Source: Nocardioides lianchengensis (GTDB lineage Bacteria > Actinomycetota > Actinomycetes > Propionibacteriales > Nocardioidaceae). Taken from it: 64,000 nucleotides of DNA. The notes under the pieces are model-generated. The model did not search any database and was not told where the DNA came from. It saw only the letters and a list, made by a program, of their open reading frames with translations. Shown in pieces: positions 16,216 to 25,871 of the stretch. Within the stretch, counting starts at the first letter, position 1, and each line of letters opens with the position of its first letter. The translations under genes and the position numbers were made by a program. The stretch lies in the NCBI RefSeq assembly GCF_900101465.1, contig NZ_FMZM01000005.1, positions 1 through 64,000 on the forward strand, read 5' to 3'.

Positions 16216-16320
16216 CGCAGGGCCAGGTCTCGTGCCCGCTCTCTCACCGCCAGCTGGGATCACTTCCCCGGTTCCAGACGGCGACTTCCCCGGGAGAGCG
16301 GGCAGGGACCTGGCCCTGCG
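16216..16320 (+). ncRNA. Candidate mraW-type structured leader RNA
   Basis: Between mraZ and rsmH (mraW) an arm at 16216-16243 pairs with 16294-16320: 14 bp perfect, a TCG/GG internal loop, then 11 bp perfect. The 50-nt apical region contains ACTTCCCCGG twice, 22 nt apart (16262, 16284). The position upstream of mraW in an actinobacterium matches the published mraW RNA motif, a predicted cis-regulatory RNA; I have not checked it against the covariance model. It could act as an attenuator or processing site between mraZ and the downstream genes. Confidence 0.65.
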
Positions 16321-16368
16321 GATCCGTTTCGGGACAGCTTCACCAGTAGTTCACCGGACGGGGTCGAG

Positions 16369-16506
16369 ATGAGCAGCACACCAGTGGAAGACGGACGGCG
16401 GGTGCGCCACCAGGCGCGCGACGCCGTCGTCCTCATGACCTTCTCCGCCGTCGTGTCCGTGGGCGCCGCCCTCACCGTCGTCCTGCTGACCCACCTCGGG
16501 CGCTGA
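16369..16506 (+). CDS. 45-aa single-pass membrane protein before rsmH
   Basis: A small frame that starts ATG at 16369 and stops TGA at 16504-16506, 7 nt before rsmH. The product begins [18 protein letters not shown], a charged cytoplasmic start, followed by one hydrophobic helix of about 22 residues ([21 protein letters not shown]) and a short THLGR tail. A GGGG ribosome-like site is at 16360-16363. The position in the dcw cluster, the basic-then-hydrophobic layout and the tight spacing support a real gene. No family is recognised; it could be a divisome-associated small protein. Confidence 0.55.
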   Translation: MSSTPVEDGRRVRHQARDAVVLMTFSAVVSVGAALTVVLLTHLGR

Positions 16507-16513
16507 CCCGGAC

Positions 16514-17479
16514 ATGGCCTCCCCCCTCCACGTCCCCGTCCTCCTGGACCGGGTCGTCGCCCTGCTGGAGCCCGCGCTGGGCCGCGACGGCGCCGTGCTG
16601 GTCGACTGCACGCTCGGCCTCGGCGGCCACAGCGAGGCGGTCCTCGAGCGGGTGCCGACCGCCCGCGTCATCGGGGTCGACCGCGACCCCGCGGCGCTCG
16701 AGCTGGCCGGCGCCCGGCTGGCGCCGTACGGCGACCGGTTCACCGGCGTCCTCGCCGTGTACGACGAGATCGCCGACGTCGTGGCCGACCAGGGCCTGAC
16801 CACCGTGGACGCCGTCCTCTTCGACCTCGGCGTCTCCTCCATGCAGCTCGACGTCCGCGAGCGCGGCTTCGCGTACGCCGAGGACGCGCCGCTCGACATG
16901 CGCATGGGCCGCACCGGCCCGACCGCCGCCGACGTCCTCAACACCTACTCGGCCGCCGAGCTGACCCGGGTGCTGCGCGACTACGGCGAGGAGAAGTTCG
17001 CCCGCAAGATCGCCGGCGCGGTCGTCCGCGAGCGCGAACGGACGCCGTTCACGACATCGGGCCGCCTGGTCGAGCTGCTCTACGACGAGATCCCGGCCCC
17101 GGCCCGTCGTACCGGGGGACACCCGGCGAAGCGGACCTTCCAGGCGCTGCGGATGGAGGTCAACGACGAGCTGGCCGTGCTCCGCCGTGCGATGCCCGCC
17201 GCGATCGCCGCGATCGGCGTCGGCGGCCGGGTGGTCGTGGAGTCCTACCACTCGCTCGAGGACCGGCTGGTCAAGCAGGCGTTCACCGCCGTGACCCGCT
17301 CCGAGGTCCCGCCCGACCTGCCGTTCGTGCCCGAGGGCAGCGAGCCGGCGCTCCGGCTGGTCACCCGCGGCGCCGAGAAGGCCGACGCCACCGAGACAGC
17401 GCAGAACCCCCGAGCCGCGTCCGTGCGGCTGCGGGCCGTCGAACGAGTCCGTCCCTCTTCCCCGGGAGCCACCAGATGA
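16514..17479 (+). CDS. rsmH: 16S rRNA (cytosine(1402)-N4)-methyltransferase
   Basis: A 321-aa SAM methyltransferase that N4-methylates C1402 in the ribosomal decoding site. Signatures are [10 protein letters not shown] at the start, [15 protein letters not shown] (motif I), [30 protein letters not shown] and PLDMRMG, then [13 protein letters not shown] and the C-terminal [15 protein letters not shown]. Length is typical. It stands in its usual dcw position, 7 nt after the small membrane ORF and 10 nt before ftsL, so it is co-transcribed with both. Confidence 0.95.
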   Translation: MASPLHVPVLLDRVVALLEPALGRDGAVLVDCTLGLGGHSEAVLERVPTARVIGVDRDPAALELAGARLAPYGDRFTGVLAVYDEIADVVADQGLTTVDAVLFDLGVSSMQLDVRERGFAYAEDAPLDMRMGRTGPTAADVLNTYSAAELTRVLRDYGEEKFARKIAGAVVRERERTPFTTSGRLVELLYDEIPAPARRTGGHPAKRTFQALRMEVNDELAVLRRAMPAAIAAIGVGGRVVVESYHSLEDRLVKQAFTAVTRSEVPPDLPFVPEGSEPALRLVTRGAEKADATETAQNPRAASVRLRAVERVRPSSPGATR

Positions 17480-17489
17480 GCAGTGCAGC

Positions 17490-18044
17490 ATGAGCCAGCC
17501 CGCCGCCTCGCTGCGGTCCCGCGTCCCCCGCATCGCCGGCGCCGCCGTCGAGCGGGCCCGCCTGACCGTCGTCCCCCGCACCCGCGCCGTCCGTGCGCCG
17601 CGCGTGCCGTTCGTGCTGTTCGTCAGCGCCATCCTGCTGATGGGCGTGGTCGGGCTGCTGATGTTCAACACCTCGATGCAGCAGGCGTCGTTCACGATCA
17701 GCACCTACCAGGAGCGGGCCACCAGCCTGGCCGCCCGGGAGGAGCAGCTGACCGCCGAGCTGGAGAAGGAGCGCGACCCGCAGACCCTGGGCGAGCGCGC
17801 CCAGCGCGAGGGCATGGTGCTGCCCGACTGCACCGGCTTCCTCGACACCGTCACCGGTGAGGTCACCGGCAAGCCGTGCCGGACCACCGGCGACAACAAG
17901 CTCCCGGTGAAGGAGGACGGCCCGCCGGTCCCGAAGCTGCTGGACCCGCCGCCGAACGTCGTGACCGTCCGCGGCGAGCCCTCCGCCAACGAGAACGCCG
18001 CCGGGGATAAGAAGAACCAGCCGAAGAACGACGACGCCCGCTGA
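17490..18044 (+). CDS. ftsL: FtsL-like septum formation protein
   Basis: A 184-aa bitopic membrane protein in the ftsL position. Residues 1-35 are basic and cytoplasmic, a single transmembrane helix spans about 37-57 (FVLFVSAILLMGVVGLLMF), and a short periplasmic coiled coil follows (about 60-95). The C-terminal half is a low-complexity Pro/Asn/Lys-rich tail with two cysteines in its proximal part, longer than in E. coli FtsL but common in actinobacteria. FtsL links FtsQ/FtsB to FtsW-FtsI. Its stop overlaps the ftsI start (TGATG). Confidence 0.8.
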   Translation: MSQPAASLRSRVPRIAGAAVERARLTVVPRTRAVRAPRVPFVLFVSAILLMGVVGLLMFNTSMQQASFTISTYQERATSLAAREEQLTAELEKERDPQTLGERAQREGMVLPDCTGFLDTVTGEVTGKPCRTTGDNKLPVKEDGPPVPKLLDPPPNVVTVRGEPSANENAAGDKKNQPKNDDAR

Positions 18045-19858
18045 TGGCGCGAGGGAGCACCGTGAGCCGAGACCGCCAGCCGGCGACCAGGCGTGGGAAC
18101 CTGCGCGGGTCCCCGCAGTTGCGCCTGCGGATCGGGTTCGTCCTGATCGCCATGGTGCTCTCCGCCTTCGGCGCCCGCCTGGTCCAGCTGCAGGGTCTCG
18201 ACCCGAACGGGTACGCCGCGATGGCGGCCGCCGAGGGCCTGAAGACCGTCGACCTGCCGGCCGAGCGCGGCGAGATCCTCGACCGCAACGGCGAGCCGCT
18301 GGCCGACTCGGTCGACGGCGCGATGGTGGTCGCCGACCCGACGCTGACGGCCAAGGACGCGCCCGCGCTGGCCAAGTTCCTGGCCAACCGCCTTGACGTC
18401 GACTACTTCACGATCCTCCCGCGGCTGCGCGGCCAGCGGGAGAAGGGCAGTCGCTTCGAGTACATCGCCCGGCAGGTCCCGGCCGCCCAGGCCACCGCGG
18501 TCGTCGAGGCCGCCGAGGAGGAGGGGTACGACGGGCTCCGCACCGAGCGCGACCCCGTCCGGACCTACCCGAACGACGACGTCGCCGCCAACCTGATCGG
18601 TTTCGTCGGCACCCCCGACGCGGCCGGACGCGACCGGCCGCTGGCCGGCATGGAGCTGGCCTTCAACCAGCTCCTCTCCGGCAAGGACGGCGAGGCGTCG
18701 TACCAGCGGGGCGCGGGAAGCAAGATCCCCCTCGGAGAGAGCACCAACGTCCCGGCCGTCGACGGCCAGGACATCACCACGACCATCGACCGCGACCTGC
18801 AGTGGTACACCCAGCGGGTCCTGCGCCAGACCGTGAAGTCCTCCGGCGGCTCGTCGGGCTACGCGATCGTCATGGACTCCCGCACGGGCGAGCTGCTGAC
18901 GGTCGCGGACTACCCGACCTTCAACGCCAACAAGCCGGCCGAGTCCCCGAAGTCGAACCGGATCTCGCGGGCGCTGAGCGACCCCTACGAGCCCGGCTCG
19001 GTGCAGAAGGTGCTCTCGCTGAGCGCCCTGCTCGACACCGGTCGGGTCACCCCGCGACTGCGGCTGACCGTGCCCGGCAGCCTGGACCGCCAGGACCGGC
19101 CGATCGGCGACTGGTTCGACCACGGCACCATCCGGCTGACCCTGGCCGGGGTGCTCGCGAAGTCCTCCAACATCGGCACCGTGCTGGCCACCGACCAGTT
19201 CCAGGACGGCGAGCTGCGGGCCTACCTGGAGCGGTTCGGCCTGGGCGCGAAGACCGGGATCGGCGTGCTCGGCGAGACGCCGGGCATCCTCCCGAGCCCC
19301 GGCGCCTGGACCAGCCAGGCCGAGGACCGGATCAGCTTCGGCCAGTCGATCTCCGTGAACGCGGTGCAGATGGCCGCCGCGGTCAACACGATCGCCAACG
19401 GCGGCGTCCGCGTGGACCCCAACATCATCAAGGGCTCGGCGACCATGGCCGACGGCACCGTCGTCGGCACCGACACCGCGAAGAAGGAGCGGGTCGTCAG
19501 CGAGCGGGCGGCCGAGCAGACGGCGCGGATGATGGAGCGGGTCCTCGACCCCGAGGACGGCGTCGCGCCCGGGGCGGCGGTGCCCGGCTACCGGGTGGCC
19601 GGCAAGACCGGAACCGCGCAGCGGGTGGCCGAGGAGTGCGGCTGCTACGACGGCAGCACCACCGTCTCCTTCGGCGGCTTCGCCCCGGCCGACGACCCCC
19701 GGTTCACCGTCTACGTCGTGGTCCAGGACCCGGCCAAGGGCAGCGGCGGTGGCTCGGTCGGCGGCCCGGCGTTCTCCAAGATCATGGGCTACGCCCTGCG
19801 GCGGTACGGCGTGGCGCCGACCGGCACCGAGCCGTCGAAGCTGCCGGTCGAGTGGTGA
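18044..19858 (+). CDS. ftsI: Septal peptidoglycan transpeptidase FtsI (PBP3, class B)
   Basis: A 604-aa class B penicillin-binding protein. A transmembrane helix at about residues 30-48 anchors it; the pedestal domain starts at LPAERGEILDRNGEPLA. Catalytic motifs are intact: SxxK as PGSVQK near residue 327, SxN as SSN near 374, and KTGT near 522. It cross-links septal peptidoglycan together with FtsW. A QK pair replaces the commoner FK in the SxxK box, which leaves Ser and Lys unchanged. ATG overlaps the ftsL stop. Confidence 0.95.
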   Translation: MARGSTVSRDRQPATRRGNLRGSPQLRLRIGFVLIAMVLSAFGARLVQLQGLDPNGYAAMAAAEGLKTVDLPAERGEILDRNGEPLADSVDGAMVVADPTLTAKDAPALAKFLANRLDVDYFTILPRLRGQREKGSRFEYIARQVPAAQATAVVEAAEEEGYDGLRTERDPVRTYPNDDVAANLIGFVGTPDAAGRDRPLAGMELAFNQLLSGKDGEASYQRGAGSKIPLGESTNVPAVDGQDITTTIDRDLQWYTQRVLRQTVKSSGGSSGYAIVMDSRTGELLTVADYPTFNANKPAESPKSNRISRALSDPYEPGSVQKVLSLSALLDTGRVTPRLRLTVPGSLDRQDRPIGDWFDHGTIRLTLAGVLAKSSNIGTVLATDQFQDGELRAYLERFGLGAKTGIGVLGETPGILPSPGAWTSQAEDRISFGQSISVNAVQMAAAVNTIANGGVRVDPNIIKGSATMADGTVVGTDTAKKERVVSERAAEQTARMMERVLDPEDGVAPGAAVPGYRVAGKTGTAQRVAEECGCYDGSTTVSFGGFAPADDPRFTVYVVVQDPAKGSGGGSVGGPAFSKIMGYALRRYGVAPTGTEPSKLPVEW

Positions 19859-19895
19859 GCGGTCGTCCGTCGTGGCCGGATACCCTCGCCCGGTC

Positions 19896-21458
19896 ATGAC
19901 CGACCCCCTCCTCCCGCGCCCCCAGCACCCGCCCCGCACCTCGACGACCGACCTCGCCGCCTTCCTCGGCGTACCCGCCCCGGAGGTCGGGGCGGTCGTG
20001 ACGGGGGTGACTCTGAGCTCTCAGCGGGTCCGCCCCGGGGACCTGTACGCCGCGCTGCCGGGGGCCCGGGCCCACGGGATCGACTTCGCCGACCAGGCGA
20101 TCGCGTCCGGCGCGGTCGCGCTGCTGACCGACCCGGCCGGCGCGGAGCGCGCCCCGAGCGGCGTGCCGGTCCTGGTCGTCGACGAGCCGCGCCGGGTCCT
20201 GGGCCGGCTCAGCGCCGAGGTCTACGGCAACCCCACGGAGCGGCTGCGGATGATCGGGGTGACCGGCACCCAGGGCAAGACCACCACCACCCGGCTCGCC
20301 GAGGGCGGACTGGCCGCCGCCGGGGTCACCGTCGGCGTCATCGGCACGCTCGGCACCCGGGTCGCGGGCGAGGACGTCAAGACGGCGTTGACCACTCCCG
20401 AGGCGCCCGATCTGCACGCGCTGTTCGCGCTGATGGTCGAGCGCGGGGTCGAGGTCTGCCTGATGGAGGTCTCCAGCCACGCGCTGGTGCTGGGCCGGGT
20501 CGACGGCGTGGTCTTCGACGTCGCGGTGTTCCTCAACCTGGGCCGCGACCACCTCGACTTCCACGAGACGGTCGAGGACTACTACGCCGCCAAGGCGTCG
20601 CTGTTCACTCCTGAGCGTGCCCGGCGGGCGGTGGTCAACGCCGACGACGAGCACGGCCGCCGGCTCGCGGGGGAGACCGCGCTGCCCGTGGTGACCTTCT
20701 CGGCGCAGGGCGCGGCCGCCGGCTGGCGCGCCGCCGAGGTGAGCGCCCACCCCAGCGGCTCGGACTTCGTCGTGCTCGATCCCGGTGGCCGACGGATCGC
20801 CGCCGGGGTGCCGCTCGCCGGCGGGTTCAACGTCGCCAACGCGCTCGCGGCGATCGCCGGGGCGGGAGAGGCCGGGCTCGCGGCCAGCGCCGTCGCGGCC
20901 GGCATCGCCGGTCTGTCCGGCGTCCCCGGCCGGCTCGAGCGGGTCGACGCGGGCCAGGACTTCGAGGTCGTCGTCGACTACGCCCACAAGCCGGACGCCG
21001 TCGAGGCGGCGATCCGCACCCTGCGCCCGCTGACGGCCGGGCAGGTGATCGTGGTGCTCGGCGCGGGCGGCGACCGTGACCCGGGCAAGCGCCCGATCAT
21101 GGCCGAGATCGCCGGCCGGCTGGCCGACGTCCTGGTCGTCACTGACGACAACCCGCGCACCGAGGACCCGGCCGCGATCCGGGCCGCGATGCTGGCCGGC
21201 ACCCACGACGCCACCGCCGAGGTCGTCGAGGTCGGCGACCGTCGTACCGCCGTGGCGGAGGCGCTGCGCCGGGCCCGTCCGGGCGACATCGTGCTGGTGG
21301 CCGGCAAGGGCCACGAGACCGGTCAGGAGGTCGCGGGTGTCGTGCATCCCTTCGACGACCGCGTGGTGGTGCGCGAGGAGCTGGCCCGGATGAGCAAGAA
21401 TGGCGGGTCGCGCTCGACAGCGCCCGCGACCCCCGAGACGAAAGTGAGTGACCGATGA
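19896..21458 (+). CDS. murE: UDP-MurNAc-tripeptide synthetase (DAP-adding)
   Basis: A 520-aa Mur ligase that adds the third stem residue to UDP-MurNAc-L-Ala-D-Glu. [14 protein letters not shown] is the ATP loop (about residue 125); [39 protein letters not shown] and [15 protein letters not shown] are conserved. The DNPR motif (in [12 protein letters not shown]) is the diaminopimelate-recognition motif, fitting a DAP wall. The frame is open further upstream inside ftsI, but the ATG at 19896 gives the right N terminus and a TACCCT box lies 9 nt before it. It overlaps mraY by 4 nt; the usual murF between them is absent and MurE is not fused to it. Confidence 0.93.
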   Translation: MTDPLLPRPQHPPRTSTTDLAAFLGVPAPEVGAVVTGVTLSSQRVRPGDLYAALPGARAHGIDFADQAIASGAVALLTDPAGAERAPSGVPVLVVDEPRRVLGRLSAEVYGNPTERLRMIGVTGTQGKTTTTRLAEGGLAAAGVTVGVIGTLGTRVAGEDVKTALTTPEAPDLHALFALMVERGVEVCLMEVSSHALVLGRVDGVVFDVAVFLNLGRDHLDFHETVEDYYAAKASLFTPERARRAVVNADDEHGRRLAGETALPVVTFSAQGAAAGWRAAEVSAHPSGSDFVVLDPGGRRIAAGVPLAGGFNVANALAAIAGAGEAGLAASAVAAGIAGLSGVPGRLERVDAGQDFEVVVDYAHKPDAVEAAIRTLRPLTAGQVIVVLGAGGDRDPGKRPIMAEIAGRLADVLVVTDDNPRTEDPAAIRAAMLAGTHDATAEVVEVGDRRTAVAEALRRARPGDIVLVAGKGHETGQEVAGVVHPFDDRVVVREELARMSKNGGSRSTAPATPETKVSDR

Positions 21459-22546
21459 GAGCGATCCTGGTCGGTGGGGGACTGGCCCTGCTGATCTCGC
21501 TGCTCGGCACCCGTCTGGCCATCCGGCAGTTCACCCGGTGGGGCTACGGCCAGGAGATCCGCGACGACGGGCCCACGACCCACCACACCAAGCGCGGCAC
21601 GCCGACCATGGGCGGCGTCGTCATCATCCTCGCCACGCTGCTCGGGTACGTCGCCGCGAAGCTCGTCTCCGGCACGATGCCGACTGCGTCGGCGATGCTG
21701 CTGCTGTTCCTCTTCGTCGGCATGGGCCTGGTCGGCTTCCTCGACGACTTCATCAAGATCTACAAGCAGCGCAGCCTGGGCCTGCGGAGCAAGGCCAAGA
21801 TGGTCGGCCAGACGCTCATCGCCCTGGTCTTCGGCTACCTCGCCCTCTCCGACCACCTCGAGGACGACCGCGGCCAGACCCCCGCCTCGAACCACATCTC
21901 GTTCATCCGCGACTTCGAGAGCTGGGCCCTGCCGACCGTGGTGGTGCTGGCCCTGATCTGGCTGGTGGTCACCGCGACCAGCAACGCGGTCAACCTGACC
22001 GACGGTCTCGACGGGCTGGCCACGGGCGCGAGCGTGATGGTCTTCGGCGCCTACACCCTGGTCAACATCTGGCAGAACAACCAGTGGTGCGGCCAGCAGG
22101 ACATCACCTACGGCAAGTGCTACGAGGTGCGCGACCCGCTCGACCTGGCGATCATCGCGGCCGCGATCACCGGCGCCTGCTTCGGCTTCCTGTGGTGGAA
22201 CGCCGCGCCGGCCCAGATCTTCATGGGAGACACCGGCTCGCTGGCCCTCGGCGGCGCCCTCGCCGGCCTGGCGATCCTCACCCGCACCGAGCTGCTGCTG
22301 GTGATCGTCGGCGGCCTGTTCGTCGTCGAGACGGTCTCCGTGATGCTCCAGGTGACCACCTTCAAGGTCACCCGACGGCTGACCGGCACCGGGCGGCGGG
22401 TCTTCCGGATGACGCCGATCCACCACCACTTCGAGATGCTCGGCTGGGAGCAGATCACCGTCGTGATCCGCTTCTGGATCATCACCGGCCTCTGCGTCGC
22501 CGCCGGCCTCGGCATCTTCTACGCCGAGTGGGTCGCAGGCACGTGA
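21455..22546 (+). CDS. mraY: Phospho-MurNAc-pentapeptide transferase
   Basis: A 363-aa polytopic enzyme (about ten transmembrane helices) that moves phospho-MurNAc-pentapeptide to undecaprenyl phosphate, forming lipid I. Hallmarks: [27 protein letters not shown] with the paired Asp, [25 protein letters not shown] and the C-terminal PIHHHFE. Its ATG overlaps the murE stop (ATGA at 21455-21458) and its own stop overlaps the GTG of the murD-like gene. Confidence 0.97.
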   Translation: MRAILVGGGLALLISLLGTRLAIRQFTRWGYGQEIRDDGPTTHHTKRGTPTMGGVVIILATLLGYVAAKLVSGTMPTASAMLLLFLFVGMGLVGFLDDFIKIYKQRSLGLRSKAKMVGQTLIALVFGYLALSDHLEDDRGQTPASNHISFIRDFESWALPTVVVLALIWLVVTATSNAVNLTDGLDGLATGASVMVFGAYTLVNIWQNNQWCGQQDITYGKCYEVRDPLDLAIIAAAITGACFGFLWWNAAPAQIFMGDTGSLALGGALAGLAILTRTELLLVIVGGLFVVETVSVMLQVTTFKVTRRLTGTGRRVFRMTPIHHHFEMLGWEQITVVIRFWIITGLCVAAGLGIFYAEWVAGT

Positions 22547-23499
22547 GCGGCCCGGACGCCCTCGGTCGGCACGACTCCTGGGAGGGCGTCCGTGCGGTCG
22601 TCGCGGGCTTCGGCTCCGCCGGCTTCGCGTCCGCCGACAACCTGACCCACCTGGGTGCGGGCGTGACCGCCCTCGACGAGTCCGCGGCTGGCCGCGAGGA
22701 GGAGGCCGAGCTCCTGGAGGTGCTCGGCGCCACCATTCGGCTCGGCGCCGGCGCCACGGCCACCCTGCCCGACGACGTCGACCTGGTCGTCGCCTCCCCG
22801 GGGTGGGAGGACTCGCCGTTGCTGGCCGCCGCCCGCGAGCGCGGCCTGCCCGTCTGGGGCGAGGTCGAGCTGGCCTGGCGGCTGCGCGACCCCGGCACCC
22901 CCTGGCTCTGCGTGACGGGGGCCCGCGACCCGGGCCGCGCCGTTCTGATGCTCGCGGCGGTGCTGCGGGCCGCGGGCCGTCGTACCGTCCCGGCCGGCGC
23001 CGCTGGCCTGCCCCTGGTCGAGGCGGTCATGGACCCCGAGCCGTACGACGCCCTCGCCATCGGACTCACCGCCGCCCAGCTGCGGGGCAGCGGGGCGATG
23101 GCCGCTGCCTCCGCCGCGGTGCTCGACGTGGGCGCCGAGCCGGGCCTGGGCCGGGTCTACGAGCAGGTCGAGCAGGCCTGCGTCTACCAGCTCGCCGACC
23201 CGGCGACCGAGGACCTGGTCCGCGAGGCCGACGTGGTCGAGGGGGCCCGGGCGATCGGGATCACCCTCGGCGTCCCCGGCGTGGGGATGCTCGGCGTGGT
23301 GGAGGACCTGCTGGTCGACCGGGCGTTCATCGCCGACCGTGGGTCGAGCGCCGCCGAGCTGTGCTCGGTGGAGGACCTGCCGGACCTGACCCCGGAGGTG
23401 GTCCAGGACGCGCTGGTGGCCGCGGCGCTGGCCCGTGCGCACGGTGTCGACCAGGTCGCGGTCCGGGACGGGCTGCGGGCTTTCACGACACGCGCCTGA
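22543..23499 (+). CDS. Degenerate MurD-like protein without ligase active site
   Basis: A 318-aa uninterrupted frame in the murD position; MurD normally has about 450-480 aa. The N-terminal UDP-binding domain is recognisable ([24 protein letters not shown] at 81-88, VWGEVELAW). Where the ATP loop GTNGKT is expected there is GARDPG (126-131). Expected ELSSFQL reads GLTAAQL (174-180). The metal/carbamoyl-lysine stretch is shortened to [14 protein letters not shown], and the protein ends at LRAFTTRA with no C-terminal ligase domain. The segments between still align with MurD ([29 protein letters not shown]). GTG overlaps the mraY stop. MurD catalysis looks impossible; the open frame suggests a retained non-enzymatic role or recent decay. 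Confidence 0.8.
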   Translation: MSGPDALGRHDSWEGVRAVVAGFGSAGFASADNLTHLGAGVTALDESAAGREEEAELLEVLGATIRLGAGATATLPDDVDLVVASPGWEDSPLLAAARERGLPVWGEVELAWRLRDPGTPWLCVTGARDPGRAVLMLAAVLRAAGRRTVPAGAAGLPLVEAVMDPEPYDALAIGLTAAQLRGSGAMAAASAAVLDVGAEPGLGRVYEQVEQACVYQLADPATEDLVREADVVEGARAIGITLGVPGVGMLGVVEDLLVDRAFIADRGSSAAELCSVEDLPDLTPEVVQDALVAAALARAHGVDQVAVRDGLRAFTTRA

Positions 23500-23539
23500 G
23501 GTCCGGGGCTTCCGGGCGGACGCCGGTGAAGATGGTCCG

Positions 23540-24772
23540 GTGACCGTGATCGAGGGCCCCGGCCAGAGCTTCCGGCGACCCCGGCTGCGCTCGCTCGCGA
23601 CGGTCCGGGAGGCGCTCGACCGCCCGCTGACGACGTACTACCTGCTGCTCGGGGCCTCGGCGCTGCTGCTCACCATCGGCCTGATCATGGTGCTGAGCTC
23701 CTCGAGCGTCTACTCCTTCGGCCGGACCGGCGACTCCTACGCCATCGTCAAGCGGCAGCTGGTGTGGGTGGTGATCGGCGTGCCCTGTGCGTGGATCGCC
23801 AGCCGGCTGCCGCACCGATGGGTGCGGCAGCTGACCTACCCCGCCTTCTCGGTGTCGCTGGTGCTGCTGATCCTGACCGCCGCCTTCGGCGTGGAGCGCA
23901 ACGGCAACCAGAACTGGCTCGCCGTCGGCCCCGTGGAGATCCAGCCCTCCGAGATCGCCAAGCTCTCGCTGGTGATCTGGGCGGCCCACATCTACGCCAA
24001 CAAGGAGCGTCGCCTCGACAGCCTCCACCAGGTCATCGTCCCGGTGGTGCCGGGCATGCTGATGGCGACCGGCCTGGTCGTGGTCGGCCGCGACCTCGGC
24101 ACGGCGCTCGTCCTGGTCGCGATCCTGGTCGGGATGCTGTTCGTGGTCGGGGCTCCGCGACGCTTCTTCACCATCTGCCTGATGGCCATGGCCACGGTGG
24201 TCCTCGCGCTGGCGACGACCGACGCCGAGCGGCTGGGCCGGATCACCGGCTTCCTCGACCCGTTCCGCGACTTCAACGACACCGGCTGGCAGCCGGCCCA
24301 CGGGCTCTACGCGCTGTCGTCGGGTGGCGTCTTCGGCGAAGGCATCGGCGCCAGCCGCCAGAAGTGGGGCACCCTGCCCGAGGCGCACACCGACTACATC
24401 TTCGCGGTGCTCGGCGAGGAGCTCGGCCTGGTCGGCACCCTGCTGGTGGTGCTGCTCTTCCTCACCATCGCCTACGCCGCGCTGCGGGTCGCCCGCGAGA
24501 CCGCCGACCCGTTCGTCCGCTACGCCACGTTCGGCATCGTCATCTGGCTGCTCGGCCAGATGATCATCAACGTCGGCATGGTCCTCGCGCTGCTGCCGGT
24601 CATCGGCATCCCGCTGCCCCTCATCTCGTACGGCGGCTCCGCGCTGCTGCCCTCGCTCGTCGCGCTGGGGCTGGTCATCGGCTTCGCCCGCCGCGAGCCC
24701 GAGGCCGCGCGCGCCCTGGCCCAGCGCCGGAAGGCCCGCTCCGCCGGGCTGTCCGCGGGCCGGCTTCCGTAG
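23540..24772 (+). CDS. ftsW: Septal peptidoglycan polymerase FtsW (SEDS)
   Basis: A 410-aa SEDS glycosyltransferase with about ten transmembrane helices, which polymerises lipid II at the septum with FtsI. Conserved features: LSSSSVYSF in the first loop, NGNQNWLAVGPVEIQPSEIAKL, the large extracytoplasmic loop with GIGASRQKWGTLPEAHTDYIFAVLGEELGL containing the essential acidic residue, and PLPLISYGGSAL. The GTG at 23540 is preferred over a much longer frame that runs back through the murD-like stop. The 40-bp gap after the murD-like gene is unusual in this otherwise overlapping cluster. Confidence 0.93.
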   Translation: MTVIEGPGQSFRRPRLRSLATVREALDRPLTTYYLLLGASALLLTIGLIMVLSSSSVYSFGRTGDSYAIVKRQLVWVVIGVPCAWIASRLPHRWVRQLTYPAFSVSLVLLILTAAFGVERNGNQNWLAVGPVEIQPSEIAKLSLVIWAAHIYANKERRLDSLHQVIVPVVPGMLMATGLVVVGRDLGTALVLVAILVGMLFVVGAPRRFFTICLMAMATVVLALATTDAERLGRITGFLDPFRDFNDTGWQPAHGLYALSSGGVFGEGIGASRQKWGTLPEAHTDYIFAVLGEELGLVGTLLVVLLFLTIAYAALRVARETADPFVRYATFGIVIWLLGQMIINVGMVLALLPVIGIPLPLISYGGSALLPSLVALGLVIGFARREPEAARALAQRRKARSAGLSAGRLP

Positions 24773-24785
24773 GGTCGGGGTCGAT

Positions 24786-25871
24786 ATGCGCGTCCTACTC
24801 GCCGGCGGCGGCTCCGCCGGCCACACCTCGCCCCTGCTCGCCACCGCCGACGCCCTGCGCCGGCTCGACCCCGCCGTCGAGATCACCTGCCTCGGCACCC
24901 GCGAGGGCCTGGAGGCCCACGTCGTGCCCGCGGCCGGCCACCCCCTCGAGTTCGTGCCCCGGGTGCCGCTGCCGCGCCGCCCGGGCGCCGACCTGCTCCG
25001 GGTGCCGGGCCGGCTCCGGGCCGCCCGCGCGGCCGCCCTGGAGGTCGTCGACCGGGTCCGGCCCGACGTGGTCGTCGGGTTCGGCGGCTTCGTCTCGGTG
25101 CCCGCCTACCTCGCGGCGCGCAAGCGCGGGCTGCCGCTGGTGGTCCACGAGGGCAACACCGTCCCCGGCATCGCCAACAAGCTGGGCGCCCGGTTCACCA
25201 CCCACGTCGCGACCAGCTTCCCGGGCACCGAGCTGCGCCACGGCCGGTACGTCGGCCTGCCGGTCCGCCGGATGATCTCCACCCTCGACCGGGCCGCCCT
25301 GCGGGCCGAGGGCCGCGCCCACTTCGGGCTCGACGCCGACGGTCCGGTGCTGCTGGTCACCGGCGGCTCCCAGGGTGCGCGCAGCCTCAACCGGTCGGTC
25401 TCCGGGGCGGCCGCCGACCTGGCCGCCGCTGGCATCCAGGTGCTGCACGTCCAGGGCAAGCACGGCGGGGCCGAGCCCGCGACCACGCCCGGCGTGGCGG
25501 GCCCGCCGTACGTCGTCGTCGACTTCGTCGACCGGATGGACCTCGCCTACGCGGCCGCCGACGCGGTGGTCTGCCGGGCCGGCTCCAACACCGTCTTCGA
25601 GGTCTCCGGGCTCGGACTGCCGGCGGTCTACGTGCCGCTGCCCATCGGCAACGGCGAGCAGGCCCTCAACGCCCGACCCGTCGTCGACGCCGGCGGCGGC
25701 CTCCTGGTGGCCGACGCCGACCTCACGCCCGACTGGGTCCGCGCCCACGTCCCCGGCCTACTCGGCGACGCCGACCGGTTGGGCGCCATGGGCGCCGCGG
25801 CCGCCGGCCTGATCCCGCTCGACGCCGACGAGAAGCTGGCCCGCATGGTGCTCGAGGCGGGCGTCGCATGA
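24786..25871 (+). CDS. murG: Lipid II-forming GlcNAc transferase
   Basis: A 361-aa GT-B glycosyltransferase at the cytoplasmic face of the membrane, which transfers GlcNAc from UDP-GlcNAc to lipid I. Motifs: LLAGGGSAGHTSPLLA at the N terminus, VVGFGGFVSVPAYLAA, VHEGNTVPGIANK (HEGN in place of the commoner HEQN), VTGGSQGARSLN, VCRAGSNTVFEVSGLGLPAVYVPLPIGNGEQALNA. It follows ftsW by 13 bp and overlaps murC by 4 nt. Confidence 0.95.
   Translation: MRVLLAGGGSAGHTSPLLATADALRRLDPAVEITCLGTREGLEAHVVPAAGHPLEFVPRVPLPRRPGADLLRVPGRLRAARAAALEVVDRVRPDVVVGFGGFVSVPAYLAARKRGLPLVVHEGNTVPGIANKLGARFTTHVATSFPGTELRHGRYVGLPVRRMISTLDRAALRAEGRAHFGLDADGPVLLVTGGSQGARSLNRSVSGAAADLAAAGIQVLHVQGKHGGAEPATTPGVAGPPYVVVDFVDRMDLAYAAADAVVCRAGSNTVFEVSGLGLPAVYVPLPIGNGEQALNARPVVDAGGGLLVADADLTPDWVRAHVPGLLGDADRLGAMGAAAAGLIPLDADEKLARMVLEAGVA

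Noticed and set aside
22543..23540. Simple frameshift explanation for the short murD
   Set aside because: All three frames after 23499 lack any MurD C-terminal residues before ftsW starts, and the active-site losses lie within the single open frame, so one indel cannot explain them.
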